Shown here piece after piece: positions 1 to 8,708 of a stretch of DNA of 64,000 bases. The notes beneath the pieces are model-generated. The model did not search any database. It worked only from the letters and a program-made list of their open reading frames with translations, and was not told where the DNA came from. The position numbers and the translations under genes were made by a program. Within the stretch, counting starts at the first letter, position 1; every line of letters starts with the position of its first letter. Source of the stretch: an uncultured Acetobacteroides sp. GTDB lineage: Bacteria > Bacteroidota > Bacteroidia > Bacteroidales > ZOR0009. The stretch lies in assembly GCF_963678165.1 (NCBI RefSeq), contig NZ_OY782755.1:2170001-2234000 (forward strand), in the 5' to 3' direction.

Positions 1-117
1 GAGGCGCTTAACATCCCAACCCAAACGGTGGATGTAGAGTTTGACACGTTCCTTTCGAACTCGTTCGGATTTGGAGGAACCAACTCGACGCTAATTGTGA
101 AGAAGTATAATAAATAA
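1..117 (+). CDS. Beta-ketoacyl synthase, C-terminal end (partial)
   Basis: Only the last 38 codons are in the window; the gene begins upstream. The peptide carries the NSFGFGGTNSTLI block that closes the C-terminal half of FabF-type ketosynthases, where the Phe/Gly loop lies near the active site. The next gene, an acyl carrier protein, starts six bases after the stop. It is therefore probably one of the chain-elongating ketosynthases of the polyene-type operon that follows. The catalytic Cys and His residues lie outside the window, so activity cannot be judged. Confidence 0.85.
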   Translation, partial: EALNIPTQTVDVEFDTFLSNSFGFGGTNSTLIVKKYNK

Positions 118-123
118 ATAACG

Positions 124-375
124 ATGACAAACGAAGAAATTAAGGAAAAGTTGACCGCTGTGTTGGCCGATGAATTTGAAGTTGATGCTTCTATTATTAC
201 TCCAGATGCTCCTTTGATGGAAACGCTTGATCTCGACAGCTTAGACCTAGTGGATGTGGTAGTGCTGATTGAGCAAAACTTTGGCGTAACGCTAAAGGGA
301 CCTGATTTTGTGGGCATCAAAACGTTTGAAGATTTTTACAACCTGATCTCGGCAAAGGTTAATGGGGCAAACTAA
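124..375 (+). CDS. Acyl carrier protein
   Basis: An 83-residue acidic protein with the size and four-helix pattern of acyl carrier proteins. The motif LDSLDLVDVV near residue 39 holds the serine expected to receive 4'-phosphopantetheine. ACPs carry the growing acyl chain between ketosynthase, reductase and dehydratase. Here it lies directly between a ketosynthase and an acyltransferase and overlaps the latter by 14 bases, so it is probably a dedicated ACP of this secondary-lipid operon rather than the housekeeping AcpP. A second ACP lies at 5221. Confidence 0.93.
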   Translation: MTNEEIKEKLTAVLADEFEVDASIITPDAPLMETLDLDSLDLVDVVVLIEQNFGVTLKGPDFVGIKTFEDFYNLISAKVNGAN

Positions 376-1258
376 CGGAAAGACATGGAATGGCAAGTCA
401 AGAGGAGGCTCGTTTGGGCACCTCTTTTTTATTCTTGTGATAAAGTATCTGGGAATACGGGCTGCCTATTTTTATCTCTTTTTTGTGGTTCCTTACTTTG
501 TGCCCTTTGCGCCCAAGGCCACTAAGGCTATATGGCGCTACAACCGCTTCATCCTTAAGTACGGTAAACTGAAGGCAGGGTGGATGGTTCTCGTTAGCTA
601 CTACCGCTTTGGACAAACAATCATCGACAAGGTGGCCATCCTGAATGGCATGGCCAATCGGTATAAGTTTGACTTTGATAACTACGAGGAGTTTCTTAGT
701 GTGCTAAATTCTGGCGAAGGCGTAACCATAATTGGTGCACACGTAGGTAGCTGGGAGGTGGGTGCGCCATTCTTCGACCACTATGGCCGTAAGATAAACA
801 TCGTGATGTACGATGCCGAGTACCAAAAAATAAAGGCTACTATAGAGAAGCATGGAGGCGAGAAAAACTACAAGGTGATTCCGCTAACCGAGGATTCGCT
901 GGAAAGCATTATACGCATTAAGATGGCCGTTAACGCTAAGGAGTATGTGTGCTTTCAGGGCGATAGGTATATGTCGGACAAGAACGTGATTGCCACAAGT
1001 TTTATGGGCGCTGATGCCAAGTTTCCGTCAGGACCGTTTCTAGTTGCTTCGCGGTTGAGAGTTCCTGTTGTTTTCTACTTTGCCATGCGCGAGAAGAACT
1101 GGAGGTATCGCTTCTACTTTAAGGTGGCTACTCCGGTAACGCGTACGGCTGCACGAAAGCCGGAGACGCAGCTATTTGACCAGTATAAGGCGGAACTGGA
1201 GTCCATTGTGTCGAGGTATCCTCAGCAGTGGTATAACTTTTACCAATTTTGGAATTAA
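362..1258 (+). CDS. LpxL/HtrB-like lysophospholipid acyltransferase
   Basis: A 298-residue member of the lipid A late acyltransferase-like (LABLAT) family. A hydrophobic N-terminal segment around residues 20-48 suggests membrane anchoring. The catalytic HxxxxE motif is seen as HVGSWE at residues 126-131, followed by typical QGDR and FPSGP blocks. The family moves acyl chains from ACP or CoA to a lipid acceptor at the inner membrane. In aryl polyene clusters such an enzyme is thought to attach the polyene to a lipid; that role here is inferred from context. The ATG lies inside the ACP gene, and no better in-frame start is seen downstream. Confidence 0.88.
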   Translation: MGQTNGKTWNGKSRGGSFGHLFFILVIKYLGIRAAYFYLFFVVPYFVPFAPKATKAIWRYNRFILKYGKLKAGWMVLVSYYRFGQTIIDKVAILNGMANRYKFDFDNYEEFLSVLNSGEGVTIIGAHVGSWEVGAPFFDHYGRKINIVMYDAEYQKIKATIEKHGGEKNYKVIPLTEDSLESIIRIKMAVNAKEYVCFQGDRYMSDKNVIATSFMGADAKFPSGPFLVASRLRVPVVFYFAMREKNWRYRFYFKVATPVTRTAARKPETQLFDQYKAELESIVSRYPQQWYNFYQFWN

Positions 1259-2619
1259 TGGAGAAAACTATACTGCTTGTTTCTGCCAACCGCCACCGGG
1301 TACCCTATCCGGTGTACCCTATTGGGGTTTCTTATCTGCGAGGTTACTTGGAGTCGAATCTTGCGGATTTTCAAGTGGAGGTATTTGATTGTAACCTTCA
1401 TTCCGACGAAGAACTTGCCCATGAACTTAAAAGGATAAATCCATCGTATGTTGGAGTCTCGTTACGTAATATTGATGGGGCAAACTCGTTGGACCGATCA
1501 AGTTTTATAGGAAACTACAAGGAGATAGTTTCTTGTATCAGGGCAAACTCAGCAGCAACAATATTTATTGGTGGGGCAGGATTCTCCATCTATCCTCAAG
1601 CGCTTATCGACGAGCTTAAGCCTGATTACGGCATTATTGGAGAGGGAGAGGAGTCGCTATGCCTGCTTATTCAAACTCTTGAGAAGGGAGAAGACCCTTC
1701 GGAGATAGAGGGCATTGCCGGCTACGTGGATGGAACCTTTAGGTGTAATCCTCATACAAAATACTTAAAGTCGCTCGATGTTAATTTTGAGCACGATCTT
1801 ATCGATTTCTACTGGCAGAGCAGCGGAATGCTCAACATTCAAACTAAGCGCGGGTGTCCCTACAGCTGCATCTACTGCTCCTATCCGCTGATTGATGGAC
1901 GAAAAGTCCGCACGCTCGATACCGATCTGATTATAGATAATATCAAGCGGGTAAAAGAGGAGAAGGGGATCGACTACCTTTTCTTTACAGATTCGGTATT
2001 CAACATCAACAACAGCTACAATATCGAGCTGGCCGAGAAGATTATCAAAAGCGGTTTAAAAATACGATGGGGAGCATACTTCGCTCCAAATAACCTTAAC
2101 GATGAGATGCTGGCGCTGTTTAGGGCATCTGGGCTAACGCACATCGAGTTTGGAACAGAATCGTTTTCGGACAAGCAGCTGGCTAACTACGGGAAACACT
2201 TTACTTTTAAGGATGTGTTGGAATCATCGGAACTGTGCCTAAAGCATAACATCTTCTATGCGCACTTTCTGATACTTGGCGGCTACGGCGAAACGCCGGA
2301 AACCTTAAAGGAAACGATAGAGAACTCCAAAAAGATACAATACAGCGTCTTTTTCCCCTATATGGGTATGAGAATATATCCTGGAACTAAGCTTCAGTCA
2401 ATTGCTATAGCGAAAGGAGTTATTTCTCCAAACGATGATCTGCTTGCTCCAACCTACTACCTCGAAGAAGGCTTCGAGGTGGAAGAGGTAAAACGAATGG
2501 CTTTGGAAACAGGAAAGACTTGGGTTTTCCCGGACGATCCGCAAAGCGACATGATGGACGTGCTGCGCTACAAGCGTAATAAAAAAGGATTGCTATGGGA
2601 GTATTTGAGAAAGCCATAA
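1258..2619 (+). CDS. B12-binding-domain radical SAM protein
   Basis: A 453-residue protein with two parts. The first ~150 residues form a cobalamin-binding-like Rossmann domain, with a GEGEE turn near residue 128. A radical SAM core follows, with the CxxxCxxC cluster motif at Cys200, Cys204 and Cys207 and a GTESF block later on. This architecture is shared by methyltransferases and ring-modifying enzymes (class B and relatives). The classical DxHxxG cobalamin motif is not obvious, so B12 use is uncertain. I chose the ATG at 1258, which overlaps the preceding stop as TAATG; a TTG lies nine bases upstream. The substrate is unknown, but the position inside the lipid operon suggests the polyene or its head group. 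Confidence 0.85.
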   Translation: MEKTILLVSANRHRVPYPVYPIGVSYLRGYLESNLADFQVEVFDCNLHSDEELAHELKRINPSYVGVSLRNIDGANSLDRSSFIGNYKEIVSCIRANSAATIFIGGAGFSIYPQALIDELKPDYGIIGEGEESLCLLIQTLEKGEDPSEIEGIAGYVDGTFRCNPHTKYLKSLDVNFEHDLIDFYWQSSGMLNIQTKRGCPYSCIYCSYPLIDGRKVRTLDTDLIIDNIKRVKEEKGIDYLFFTDSVFNINNSYNIELAEKIIKSGLKIRWGAYFAPNNLNDEMLALFRASGLTHIEFGTESFSDKQLANYGKHFTFKDVLESSELCLKHNIFYAHFLILGGYGETPETLKETIENSKKIQYSVFFPYMGMRIYPGTKLQSIAIAKGVISPNDDLLAPTYYLEEGFEVEEVKRMALETGKTWVFPDDPQSDMMDVLRYKRNKKGLLWEYLRKP

Positions 2620-3041
2620 TTGAAGGCGACGAGGTGCTGACGTACATTCCTCAGCGCCCCCCAATTGTGATGGTCGATAAGTTTTTTGGAGTTCAGGAGA
2701 ACATGTCGGCTAGCGGACTTCTGGTGAAGGAGGATAACATCTTCTGTGAGGATGGCGTGCTTCAGGAGTGCGGTGTAATTGAGCATATCGCTCAGTCGGC
2801 AGCCATGCGCATCGGTTACATCCATATCAGCAATGGAACGGAGGTTCCCATTGGCTTCATAGGATCTATAAACAGGCTAACGATAGATCGCTTACCCTGC
2901 GTGGGCGATGACCTTTACACAGAAGTAGAGGTGGAAATGGAGGTCTTCGACATCACCCTGCTATCGGCAAAGGTAATGCTCTGTGATAGGGTTATTGCTG
3001 AATGCCAAATGAAGGTTGCAACACCAGGTTCAACAAAATAA
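2595..3041 (+). CDS. Hotdog-fold 3-hydroxyacyl-ACP dehydratase (ApeP/FabZ-like)
   Basis: A 148-residue single-domain hotdog protein. The N-terminal YIPQRPPIVMVDK block matches the start of FabZ-like dehydratases of aryl polyene clusters (ApeP type). A QECGVIEHIAQSAAM helix follows, as expected for the central hotdog helix. Such enzymes dehydrate 3-hydroxyacyl-ACP to the trans-2-enoyl form, which gives a polyene when no enoyl reductase acts. The start codon lies 25 bases inside the radical SAM gene, indicating translational coupling. A second hotdog of a different subtype occurs at 8709. Confidence 0.87.
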   Translation: MGVFEKAIIEGDEVLTYIPQRPPIVMVDKFFGVQENMSASGLLVKEDNIFCEDGVLQECGVIEHIAQSAAMRIGYIHISNGTEVPIGFIGSINRLTIDRLPCVGDDLYTEVEVEMEVFDITLLSAKVMLCDRVIAECQMKVATPGSTK

Positions 3042-3047
3042 TTTGAA

Positions 3048-3494
3048 ATGGTAAAGAAAGTAAAACGCCAAGCGGCAAGCCTGATAAACCGTACTCCAAT
3101 TAGGGTGCGATTTAGCGAGGTCGACTCGATGCAGATCGTGTGGCATGGAGAATATGTACGCTACTTCGAGGATGGTCGCGAAGCATTCGGTCGTGAGTAC
3201 GGCGGATTGGGCTACATGGAGATGTACAACAGTGGCTATGTGGTTCCGCTGGTAAAGATAAATATGGAGTTTAAGTATCCGTTGGTATGCGGCGATACCG
3301 CAATTGTGGAAACGCGCTACATCAACTGCGAAGCGGCAAAGATTATCTTTGAGTACACCATTTACAGGGAGTCGGACATGCAGGTTGTTGCCACAGGCGA
3401 GAGCACGCAGGTGTTCTTGAATAGGGATAACGTGCTGGAGCTCATTAACCCCGAGTTTTACATTCAGTGGAAGAAGAAATGGGGAGTGGAGTAA
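3048..3494 (+). CDS. YbgC/4-hydroxybenzoyl-CoA-type thioesterase
   Basis: A 148-residue hotdog protein. The block RFSEVDSMQIVWHGEYVRYF contains the Asp and the HxxYxxYF pattern of the 4HBT/YbgC thioesterases. These hydrolyse acyl-CoA or acyl-ACP thioesters. In aryl polyene operons a thioesterase of this family is a regular member and may release or proofread chains; that is inferred from context. The gene starts six bases after the preceding dehydratase and its end overlaps the next ketosynthase by 16 bases. Confidence 0.87.
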   Translation: MVKKVKRQAASLINRTPIRVRFSEVDSMQIVWHGEYVRYFEDGREAFGREYGGLGYMEMYNSGYVVPLVKINMEFKYPLVCGDTAIVETRYINCEAAKIIFEYTIYRESDMQVVATGESTQVFLNRDNVLELINPEFYIQWKKKWGVE

Positions 3495-5218
3495 GTAACA
3501 TAGCCTACTTAGGTGCAACCAACGTTATTAGCTCGGTGGGCTTTACCACCGAAGAGTGCTTTAACGCCCTTGAGCACTACGTGTCGGGTATTGTACCTGT
3601 TGATGATCCGATCCTTTACGAGCATCCGTTCCTTGCAGCGCAGGTCAATTGGCAGCGCCTAAACGCGATGGCTCAAGCCGCAGGTTTGGATTGCTACTCT
3701 AGCACCGAAAGAATGATGATTCTTTCAATTAAAGATGTTTTGAAGCAATCGGGTGTTAGTTTGGCAAGCAAAGATGCTGTAGTGATCTTCTCCTCAACCA
3801 AGGGTAATGTCGATCTGCTTAGCCAAAGCGTAGAGGTGCTCGACGAAGGTGCCTACCTTTGGAAGATGGCTCAATGTGTCTCCAACTACTTTAATGCTTT
3901 CAATAAGCCGGAGGTAATCTCCAATGCCTGTATATCTGGCGTATCGGCAACCGTTATAGCCTCGCGTCTGGTCCGTGAAGGTGTATATAAAAATATTATA
4001 GTTGTAGGTGCTGATATCCTTACCCGCTTTGTAGTAAGCGGATTTTCTGCATTCAAGTCGGTTAGCAGCCGTCCATGTACGCCGTACGATGTCAACCGTG
4101 ATGGTCTGACGCTGGGTGAAGGTTGTGCGACGATCCTTATTACTTCGGATAAGAGCCTTTCCTGTGGCATTGCTGTCGAAGGTGGTGCCATTACCAACGA
4201 TGCCAACCATATTTCTGGTCCTTCGCGCACGGGTGATGGTCTGTGCTACGCCATACAGCAGGCAATGGAGGAGAATGATCTGACTACTGAAGATATTAGC
4301 TTCATTAACACACATGGAACGGCAACACCTTATAATGACGAGATGGAGTCGAAGGCAATAGCCTTGGCTGGACTATCATCTGTATCAGTGAATAGCCTAA
4401 AGCCTTACTTTGGTCATACCCTCGGTGCTTCGGGTGTTATTGAAACGGTGATGTGCGTGGAGATGCTGAAGCACAGGCTGATTATTGGAACTAAGGGATT
4501 TGCTGAACTGGGCGTTTCTCAACCTATTATAGTCTCCGGCGAGCATCAGCCTATAAGTAACATGATGCGATGCATAAAAACAGCTTCTGGCTTTGGGGGA
4601 TGTAATGGTGCCTTGATACTTGCCCTCGAAGAGCATGTAAAAGCAATTCCGACTAAGGAGAAAAAAGATACAGCACAACGTATTGGTAGCTGCCAAATTG
4701 CCGATGGTAAGGTGGTAGTAGATGATAATATAGTATTTGAAGGCAGCGGAGACTTTGCGGAGTTTATTCGTGGCGGGTTTAAGTATCTTGAGGCTCCAAA
4801 TATGAAGTTCTACAAGATGGATAACCTGTGTAAACTGGGCTATCTAGCCGCGGAGTACCTACTCAAGGATAAAAAGTACTCGCCTCTTGAGTTGGGTATT
4901 GTACTTGCCAACCGCAGCTCATCGCTCGATACCGATATTAATCACCAGCGCATACTTAACGAGCATTCGGAGGCTGGAGCAAGTCCTGCCGTGTTCGTTT
5001 ACACCTTGCCCAACGTTGTTCTGGGCGAGATATGCATTCGCCATAAGATACAAGGCGAAAATACGTTCTTTATCAACGAGAATAAATCTGATAGTTTCCT
5101 CGAAAGCTACGCACGTATGGTACTCGAAAGGAGCCATTATAGGGCTGTCATCTACGGCTGGTGCGAGCTGTTGGGAAAAGACTATCAGGCAGAGCTAGTA
5201 ATAATTGAAAAAAAATAG
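3479..5218 (+). CDS. Beta-ketoacyl synthase fused to a KS-like C-terminal domain
   Basis: A 579-residue protein, clearly longer than a usual 400-420-residue FabF. Residues ~1-385 form a complete ketosynthase with Cys151 (NACISG), His279 (NTHGTATP) and His313 (FGHTLGASG) all present, so condensation activity is expected. Residues ~400-579 resemble the short KS-like proteins of polyene clusters, with a VYTLPNVVLGEICIRH segment and no second catalytic Cys. The tail may act as a built-in partner or chain-length subunit; this is inference. The start is placed at the ATG at 3479; a GTG at 3467 is less likely. It overlaps the thioesterase gene and is followed after two bases by an ACP. Confidence 0.88.
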   Translation: MGSGVSNIAYLGATNVISSVGFTTEECFNALEHYVSGIVPVDDPILYEHPFLAAQVNWQRLNAMAQAAGLDCYSSTERMMILSIKDVLKQSGVSLASKDAVVIFSSTKGNVDLLSQSVEVLDEGAYLWKMAQCVSNYFNAFNKPEVISNACISGVSATVIASRLVREGVYKNIIVVGADILTRFVVSGFSAFKSVSSRPCTPYDVNRDGLTLGEGCATILITSDKSLSCGIAVEGGAITNDANHISGPSRTGDGLCYAIQQAMEENDLTTEDISFINTHGTATPYNDEMESKAIALAGLSSVSVNSLKPYFGHTLGASGVIETVMCVEMLKHRLIIGTKGFAELGVSQPIIVSGEHQPISNMMRCIKTASGFGGCNGALILALEEHVKAIPTKEKKDTAQRIGSCQIADGKVVVDDNIVFEGSGDFAEFIRGGFKYLEAPNMKFYKMDNLCKLGYLAAEYLLKDKKYSPLELGIVLANRSSSLDTDINHQRILNEHSEAGASPAVFVYTLPNVVLGEICIRHKIQGENTFFINENKSDSFLESYARMVLERSHYRAVIYGWCELLGKDYQAELVIIEKK

Positions 5219-5220
5219 AG

Positions 5221-5475
5221 ATGGAGAAGCTTATAAACGATCTAAAAGTTCAGCTTATTGAAGCGCTTAACCTAGAAGAGATAACTCCCGAAGAAATTGA
5301 TGCCGAAGCACCTCTTTTTGGAGATGGGCTTGGTCTTGATTCGATTGATGCCCTAGAAATCATCCTTATTCTTGAGAAGCAGTATGGATTACGCATCGAG
5401 AATCCTGCCGAAGCAAAACCAATATTCTATTCGGTGCGTACCTTGGCGGAGTACATCGAAAAAAACATGAAGTAA
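5221..5475 (+). CDS. Acyl carrier protein
   Basis: An 84-residue acidic protein with the ACP motif GLGLDSIDALEIIL; the serine in DSID is the expected phosphopantetheine site. It differs clearly in sequence from the ACP at 124, so the operon encodes two distinct carriers, as aryl polyene clusters usually do. The stop codon overlaps the start of the next ketosynthase (TAATG), which suggests strict co-translation of carrier and condensing enzyme. Confidence 0.93.
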   Translation: MEKLINDLKVQLIEALNLEEITPEEIDAEAPLFGDGLGLDSIDALEIILILEKQYGLRIENPAEAKPIFYSVRTLAEYIEKNMK

Positions 5476-6674
5476 TGCAGATTTGTGTTAGCGGCATAGG
5501 AGTTGTTTCCTCAATTGGCATTGGGGTAGATGCTAATGTGGCATCGCTTGCATCGCAAAAGGATGGCATGGGCAGCATAACCTTATTTGATTCTACCCTT
5601 AATCTTCCTGTTTCGGAGGTTAAGGCATCTAATAGGGAACTGATGCAGATGCTATCGCTACCCGAGCGTAATACCTATTCGAGAACGACTCTGTTAGGTA
5701 TGCTCGCTGCCAATGAAGCATTAAAGGATGCTGAAATCGATTTGGATAAGCTTAGAGTTGGGCTTGTGTCTGCCACCTCGGTAGGCGGAATGGACTTAAC
5801 CTACGGCTTTTACGAGGAGTTCAGAAAGGATAATTCAAAAGGAAGTTTAAGAAACGTCGCGTCGCACGATTGTTATGATAGCACGAGTAAAATAGCGGAG
5901 TACTGTGGCATAAAGGGCTTCTCAACGACTATCAGCACTGCTTGTTCGTCGGCTGCAAATGCCGTAATGCTGGGGGCCCGACTAATAAAGCATGGCTACC
6001 TAGACTGCGTTGTTGTTGGTGGCACCGATGCGCTGTGCAAGTTTACCCTCAACGGCTTTAAATCGTTGATGATTCTCGATAGTCAAAAGTGTCGTCCGTT
6101 CGATAATTCGCGTACAGGACTTAATCTTGGAGAAGGCGCAGGATATATTGTGCTTCAGCGTACCGACACCGTTGTCCGTAAGCCATACTGCTTGCTAGGC
6201 GGATTTGCTAACGCCAACGATGCTTACCATCAAACGGCATCTTCTGCAGAGGGGAATGGCGCATACCTTGCCATGAGCCAGGCGTTAAGCATGAGCAGAC
6301 TAAAGTCCAGCGATATTGGCTACATAAATGTTCATGGAACGGGAACTCCCAATAATGATGCTTCGGAAGGTGCAGCCTTACGACGTCTGTTTGGTGACAA
6401 TGTTCCTGCGTTTAGCTCAACAAAGTCGTATACCGGACACACGCTTGCTGCTGCCGGAGGTATTGAGGCTGTATTTTCGGTGCTTTCAATTGATAGAGGG
6501 ATGGTTTTCCCAAATCTGAACTTTACAATTCCAATCGAAGGGTTAGGGCTTATTCCTGAGGTATCCTTTAGTGAAGGAAACGATATAAGCGCCGTTATGT
6601 CCAACTCGTTTGGCTTTGGAGGAAATAATTCATCACTAATATTTACGAAGAAAGATGGCTCTATACATCAATAG
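5475..6674 (+). CDS. Beta-ketoacyl-ACP synthase (FabF-like)
   Basis: A 399-residue ketosynthase with the full catalytic set: Cys157 in STACSSAAN, His287 in NVHGTGTPNND and His322 in YTGHTLAAAGG, then the NSFGFGGNNSS loop near the C-terminus. It should perform decarboxylative Claisen condensation on ACP-bound chains. Its length is normal for FabF. It lies between an ACP and a short KS-like protein, a layout like the KS/chain-length-factor pairs of aryl polyene and type II polyketide systems; the pair probably forms a heterodimer. It overlaps the following gene by 20 bases. Confidence 0.92.
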   Translation: MQICVSGIGVVSSIGIGVDANVASLASQKDGMGSITLFDSTLNLPVSEVKASNRELMQMLSLPERNTYSRTTLLGMLAANEALKDAEIDLDKLRVGLVSATSVGGMDLTYGFYEEFRKDNSKGSLRNVASHDCYDSTSKIAEYCGIKGFSTTISTACSSAANAVMLGARLIKHGYLDCVVVGGTDALCKFTLNGFKSLMILDSQKCRPFDNSRTGLNLGEGAGYIVLQRTDTVVRKPYCLLGGFANANDAYHQTASSAEGNGAYLAMSQALSMSRLKSSDIGYINVHGTGTPNNDASEGAALRRLFGDNVPAFSSTKSYTGHTLAAAGGIEAVFSVLSIDRGMVFPNLNFTIPIEGLGLIPEVSFSEGNDISAVMSNSFGFGGNNSSLIFTKKDGSIHQ

Positions 6675-7401
6675 TGCGAGTGCTTACCATGCGGAGTTAG
6701 ACTTTAAAACGCTGATTCCCGATGCTAACATGCGTCGCCGAATGAGCTACGTTGTAAAGATGGGAGTAGGCACGGCGATGGATTGCATTCGTAAAGTTTC
6801 TGTTGATCGTATTGATGCCATTATTACAGCTACTGGATTGGGCTGCCTCGCCGATAGCGAGAAATTCTTGAAGTCGATACAGGATAGCAACGAGCAGCTG
6901 CTTAATCCTACGCCTTTCATTCAGTCTACCTTTAATACGATTGGGGGGCAGGTTGCCCTTTTATCGAAAAGCCATTGCTACAACATGACCTATGCCCATC
7001 GCTTCTCCAGCTTCGAGAGTGCTCTGTTGGATGCGTTGATGATGGCTGAAGATGGAGAGGCTGAGAATATTCTTGTTGGTACTGCCGATGAGAAAACTCC
7101 TACCCAACTGAAGATCATGGAGCGATTAGGTGCTTTCCGTAATGGAAATACGCCAGACGAAGGTTCGTTCTTCTTTATGCTAAGCAGCACCCCTGCAGCC
7201 GAATGCCTTGGTGTTCTTGAAGGACTGTACTTAGGTGGACAAAATCTTGATGGAGAGTTCGACATCACAATAAATGCTGATAAATGCTACCATACAGCCT
7301 CGGCTGCTGCCATGTTTAGGGGAGTAGAGGAGATTAGATCTGGTGCTAAGCGAGTTTTGGTGGTTAACGACGACTATAAAGTAGCCTTGAAATGTATGTA
7401 G
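6655..7401 (+). CDS. Chain-length-factor-like protein (KS N-terminal-like domain)
   Basis: A 248-residue protein that resembles half a ketosynthase (the Ketoacyl-synt_2 type). The NPTPFIQSTFNTIGGQ and YAHRFSSFESALLDAL blocks align with ketosynthase elements, but the nucleophilic Cys is absent. In aryl polyene systems a subunit of this kind pairs with an active KS and helps set chain length. It overlaps the active ketosynthase upstream and the deacetylase downstream, fitting a KS/CLF pair. Catalysis on its own is unlikely. Confidence 0.82.
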   Translation: MALYINSASAYHAELDFKTLIPDANMRRRMSYVVKMGVGTAMDCIRKVSVDRIDAIITATGLGCLADSEKFLKSIQDSNEQLLNPTPFIQSTFNTIGGQVALLSKSHCYNMTYAHRFSSFESALLDALMMAEDGEAENILVGTADEKTPTQLKIMERLGAFRNGNTPDEGSFFFMLSSTPAAECLGVLEGLYLGGQNLDGEFDITINADKCYHTASAAAMFRGVEEIRSGAKRVLVVNDDYKVALKCM

Positions 7402-8066
7402 CAATTCTAGTTGTTGGCTTTTTGCTTTTAGCGGTGTATGCCTCGGTAAGTATCTCTGCCGGAGTGTACGTTAAGGCTTTTTGTAGAGCAAAAAGTAGCA
7501 GCAAGGTTGTAGCGCTCACCTTTGACGATGGTCCTGATCCAGTTTGGACGCCTAAGGTGATAGAGGTCCTTAGAAAGTATGATGTTAAGGCTACATTCTT
7601 TTGTATAGGTGAAAAGGTAGATAGGAATTCACAGTTGGTTAAGCAGTTGATAGCCGAAGGACATCTTATTGGCAATCATACATATTACCATACTTCGTTT
7701 TTCCCACTTTTGAGTAGGGAGAAGATGGTTGCTGAGCTGCAAAAGTGTGATGAAGCCATAAAGAATGCAATAGGAGAGCAGGTAACTCTGTTTCGTCCTC
7801 CATTTGGGGTAACGAACCCTACTATTGCCGCTTCTGTGAGGAAGTTGGGTTATAAGGTTGTTGGCTGGAGCATTAGATCGTTTGATACGGTTAAGTCGGA
7901 ACGGGAGGTGGTGCTCAGTAGAATTCTTAAAAAAGCGCATGCAGGAGGTGTTATCCTAATGCACGATAACCTAGAAAACAGCGATTGGCTGGTGGAGCAG
8001 GTTATTGTCAGTCTGCATAGCCAGGGATATGAGATAAAAAGATTAGACGAACTTTTTGAAATATAG
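7392..8066 (+). CDS. NodB-type polysaccharide deacetylase-like protein
   Basis: A 224-residue protein with an N-terminal hydrophobic segment (residues ~1-22), so it is probably exported or membrane anchored. The NodB motifs are intact: LTFDDGPDP with Asp45/Asp46, GNHTYYH with His96 and His100, FRPPFG and ILMHDN. Family members use a metal to remove N- or O-acetyl groups from sugars. A glycosyltransferase lies in the same operon, so the product may carry an amino sugar that is deacetylated at the cell surface; this is inference. The start overlaps the preceding gene by ten bases. Confidence 0.87.
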   Translation: MYVAILVVGFLLLAVYASVSISAGVYVKAFCRAKSSSKVVALTFDDGPDPVWTPKVIEVLRKYDVKATFFCIGEKVDRNSQLVKQLIAEGHLIGNHTYYHTSFFPLLSREKMVAELQKCDEAIKNAIGEQVTLFRPPFGVTNPTIAASVRKLGYKVVGWSIRSFDTVKSEREVVLSRILKKAHAGGVILMHDNLENSDWLVEQVIVSLHSQGYEIKRLDELFEI

Positions 8067-8072
8067 GATAAA

Positions 8073-8702
8073 ATGAAATCCAAATTACTCGCTTTGATGT
8101 TGCTGTGCTCAACAGTTGCTTTTGCACAGAACTATGGCAATAAGATCGATCCTTCGCGTGGTTTTAGCGAGCGACTAAAGAGTGCCAGCGATAGAACTCA
8201 ATCCATCACTTGCGATTTTGAGCAGGTTAAGTTTATGTCTGTCCTGGCAAAAACAAATAAATCGAAGGGAAAATTCTTCTACAAGAAGGCTCAGAAAATA
8301 TGTCTTGAGTACACCAATCCTCAGGGCAACCTTATTGTCATGAATGGTGTAAAGTTTAAGATTCAGACAAACGGTAAGGCTACTGTTGTTAAGATGAACT
8401 CGAACCCAATGATGCGTCAATTGGGCGATATGTTAACGGCTTGTATGACTGGTAATCTAAATTTGTTTGGAAACCAATCTGTATCCGAATACTTCGAAAA
8501 CCAATCGCACTACACGGTTGTAATTACGCCAACCAATAGAAGAGTAAAGAGCTACCTAAAGCAAATTGTTCTTCGATTTGATAAGGACAACATGACCTTG
8601 TCATCAATGAGGATGAACGAAAATGATACCGATTACACACTATACGAGTTCAGCGATAAAAGGCTTAATGCTAACGTTGATGACGATAAATTTAAGATCT
8701 AA
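8073..8702 (+). CDS. LolA-like outer membrane carrier protein
   Basis: A 209-residue protein with a signal peptide ending near Ala-Gln-Asn (residues 18-20). The rest fits the LolA/LolB-like fold: an amphipathic sheet region with KFFYKKAQKICLEYTNPQGN, typical of LolA-like proteins in polyene clusters (outer membrane lipoprotein carrier family). Such proteins carry acylated cargo across the periplasm. With the MMPL exporter encoded downstream, it likely moves the polyene lipid to the outer membrane. It starts six bases after the deacetylase stop. Confidence 0.8.
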   Translation: MKSKLLALMLLCSTVAFAQNYGNKIDPSRGFSERLKSASDRTQSITCDFEQVKFMSVLAKTNKSKGKFFYKKAQKICLEYTNPQGNLIVMNGVKFKIQTNGKATVVKMNSNPMMRQLGDMLTACMTGNLNLFGNQSVSEYFENQSHYTVVITPTNRRVKSYLKQIVLRFDKDNMTLSSMRMNENDTDYTLYEFSDKRLNANVDDDKFKI

Positions 8703-8708
8703 TTTCTT

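Noticed and set aside
3794-4315. 173-residue minus-strand frame
   Set aside because: It is a shadow of the ketosynthase at 3479, whose motifs are complete.
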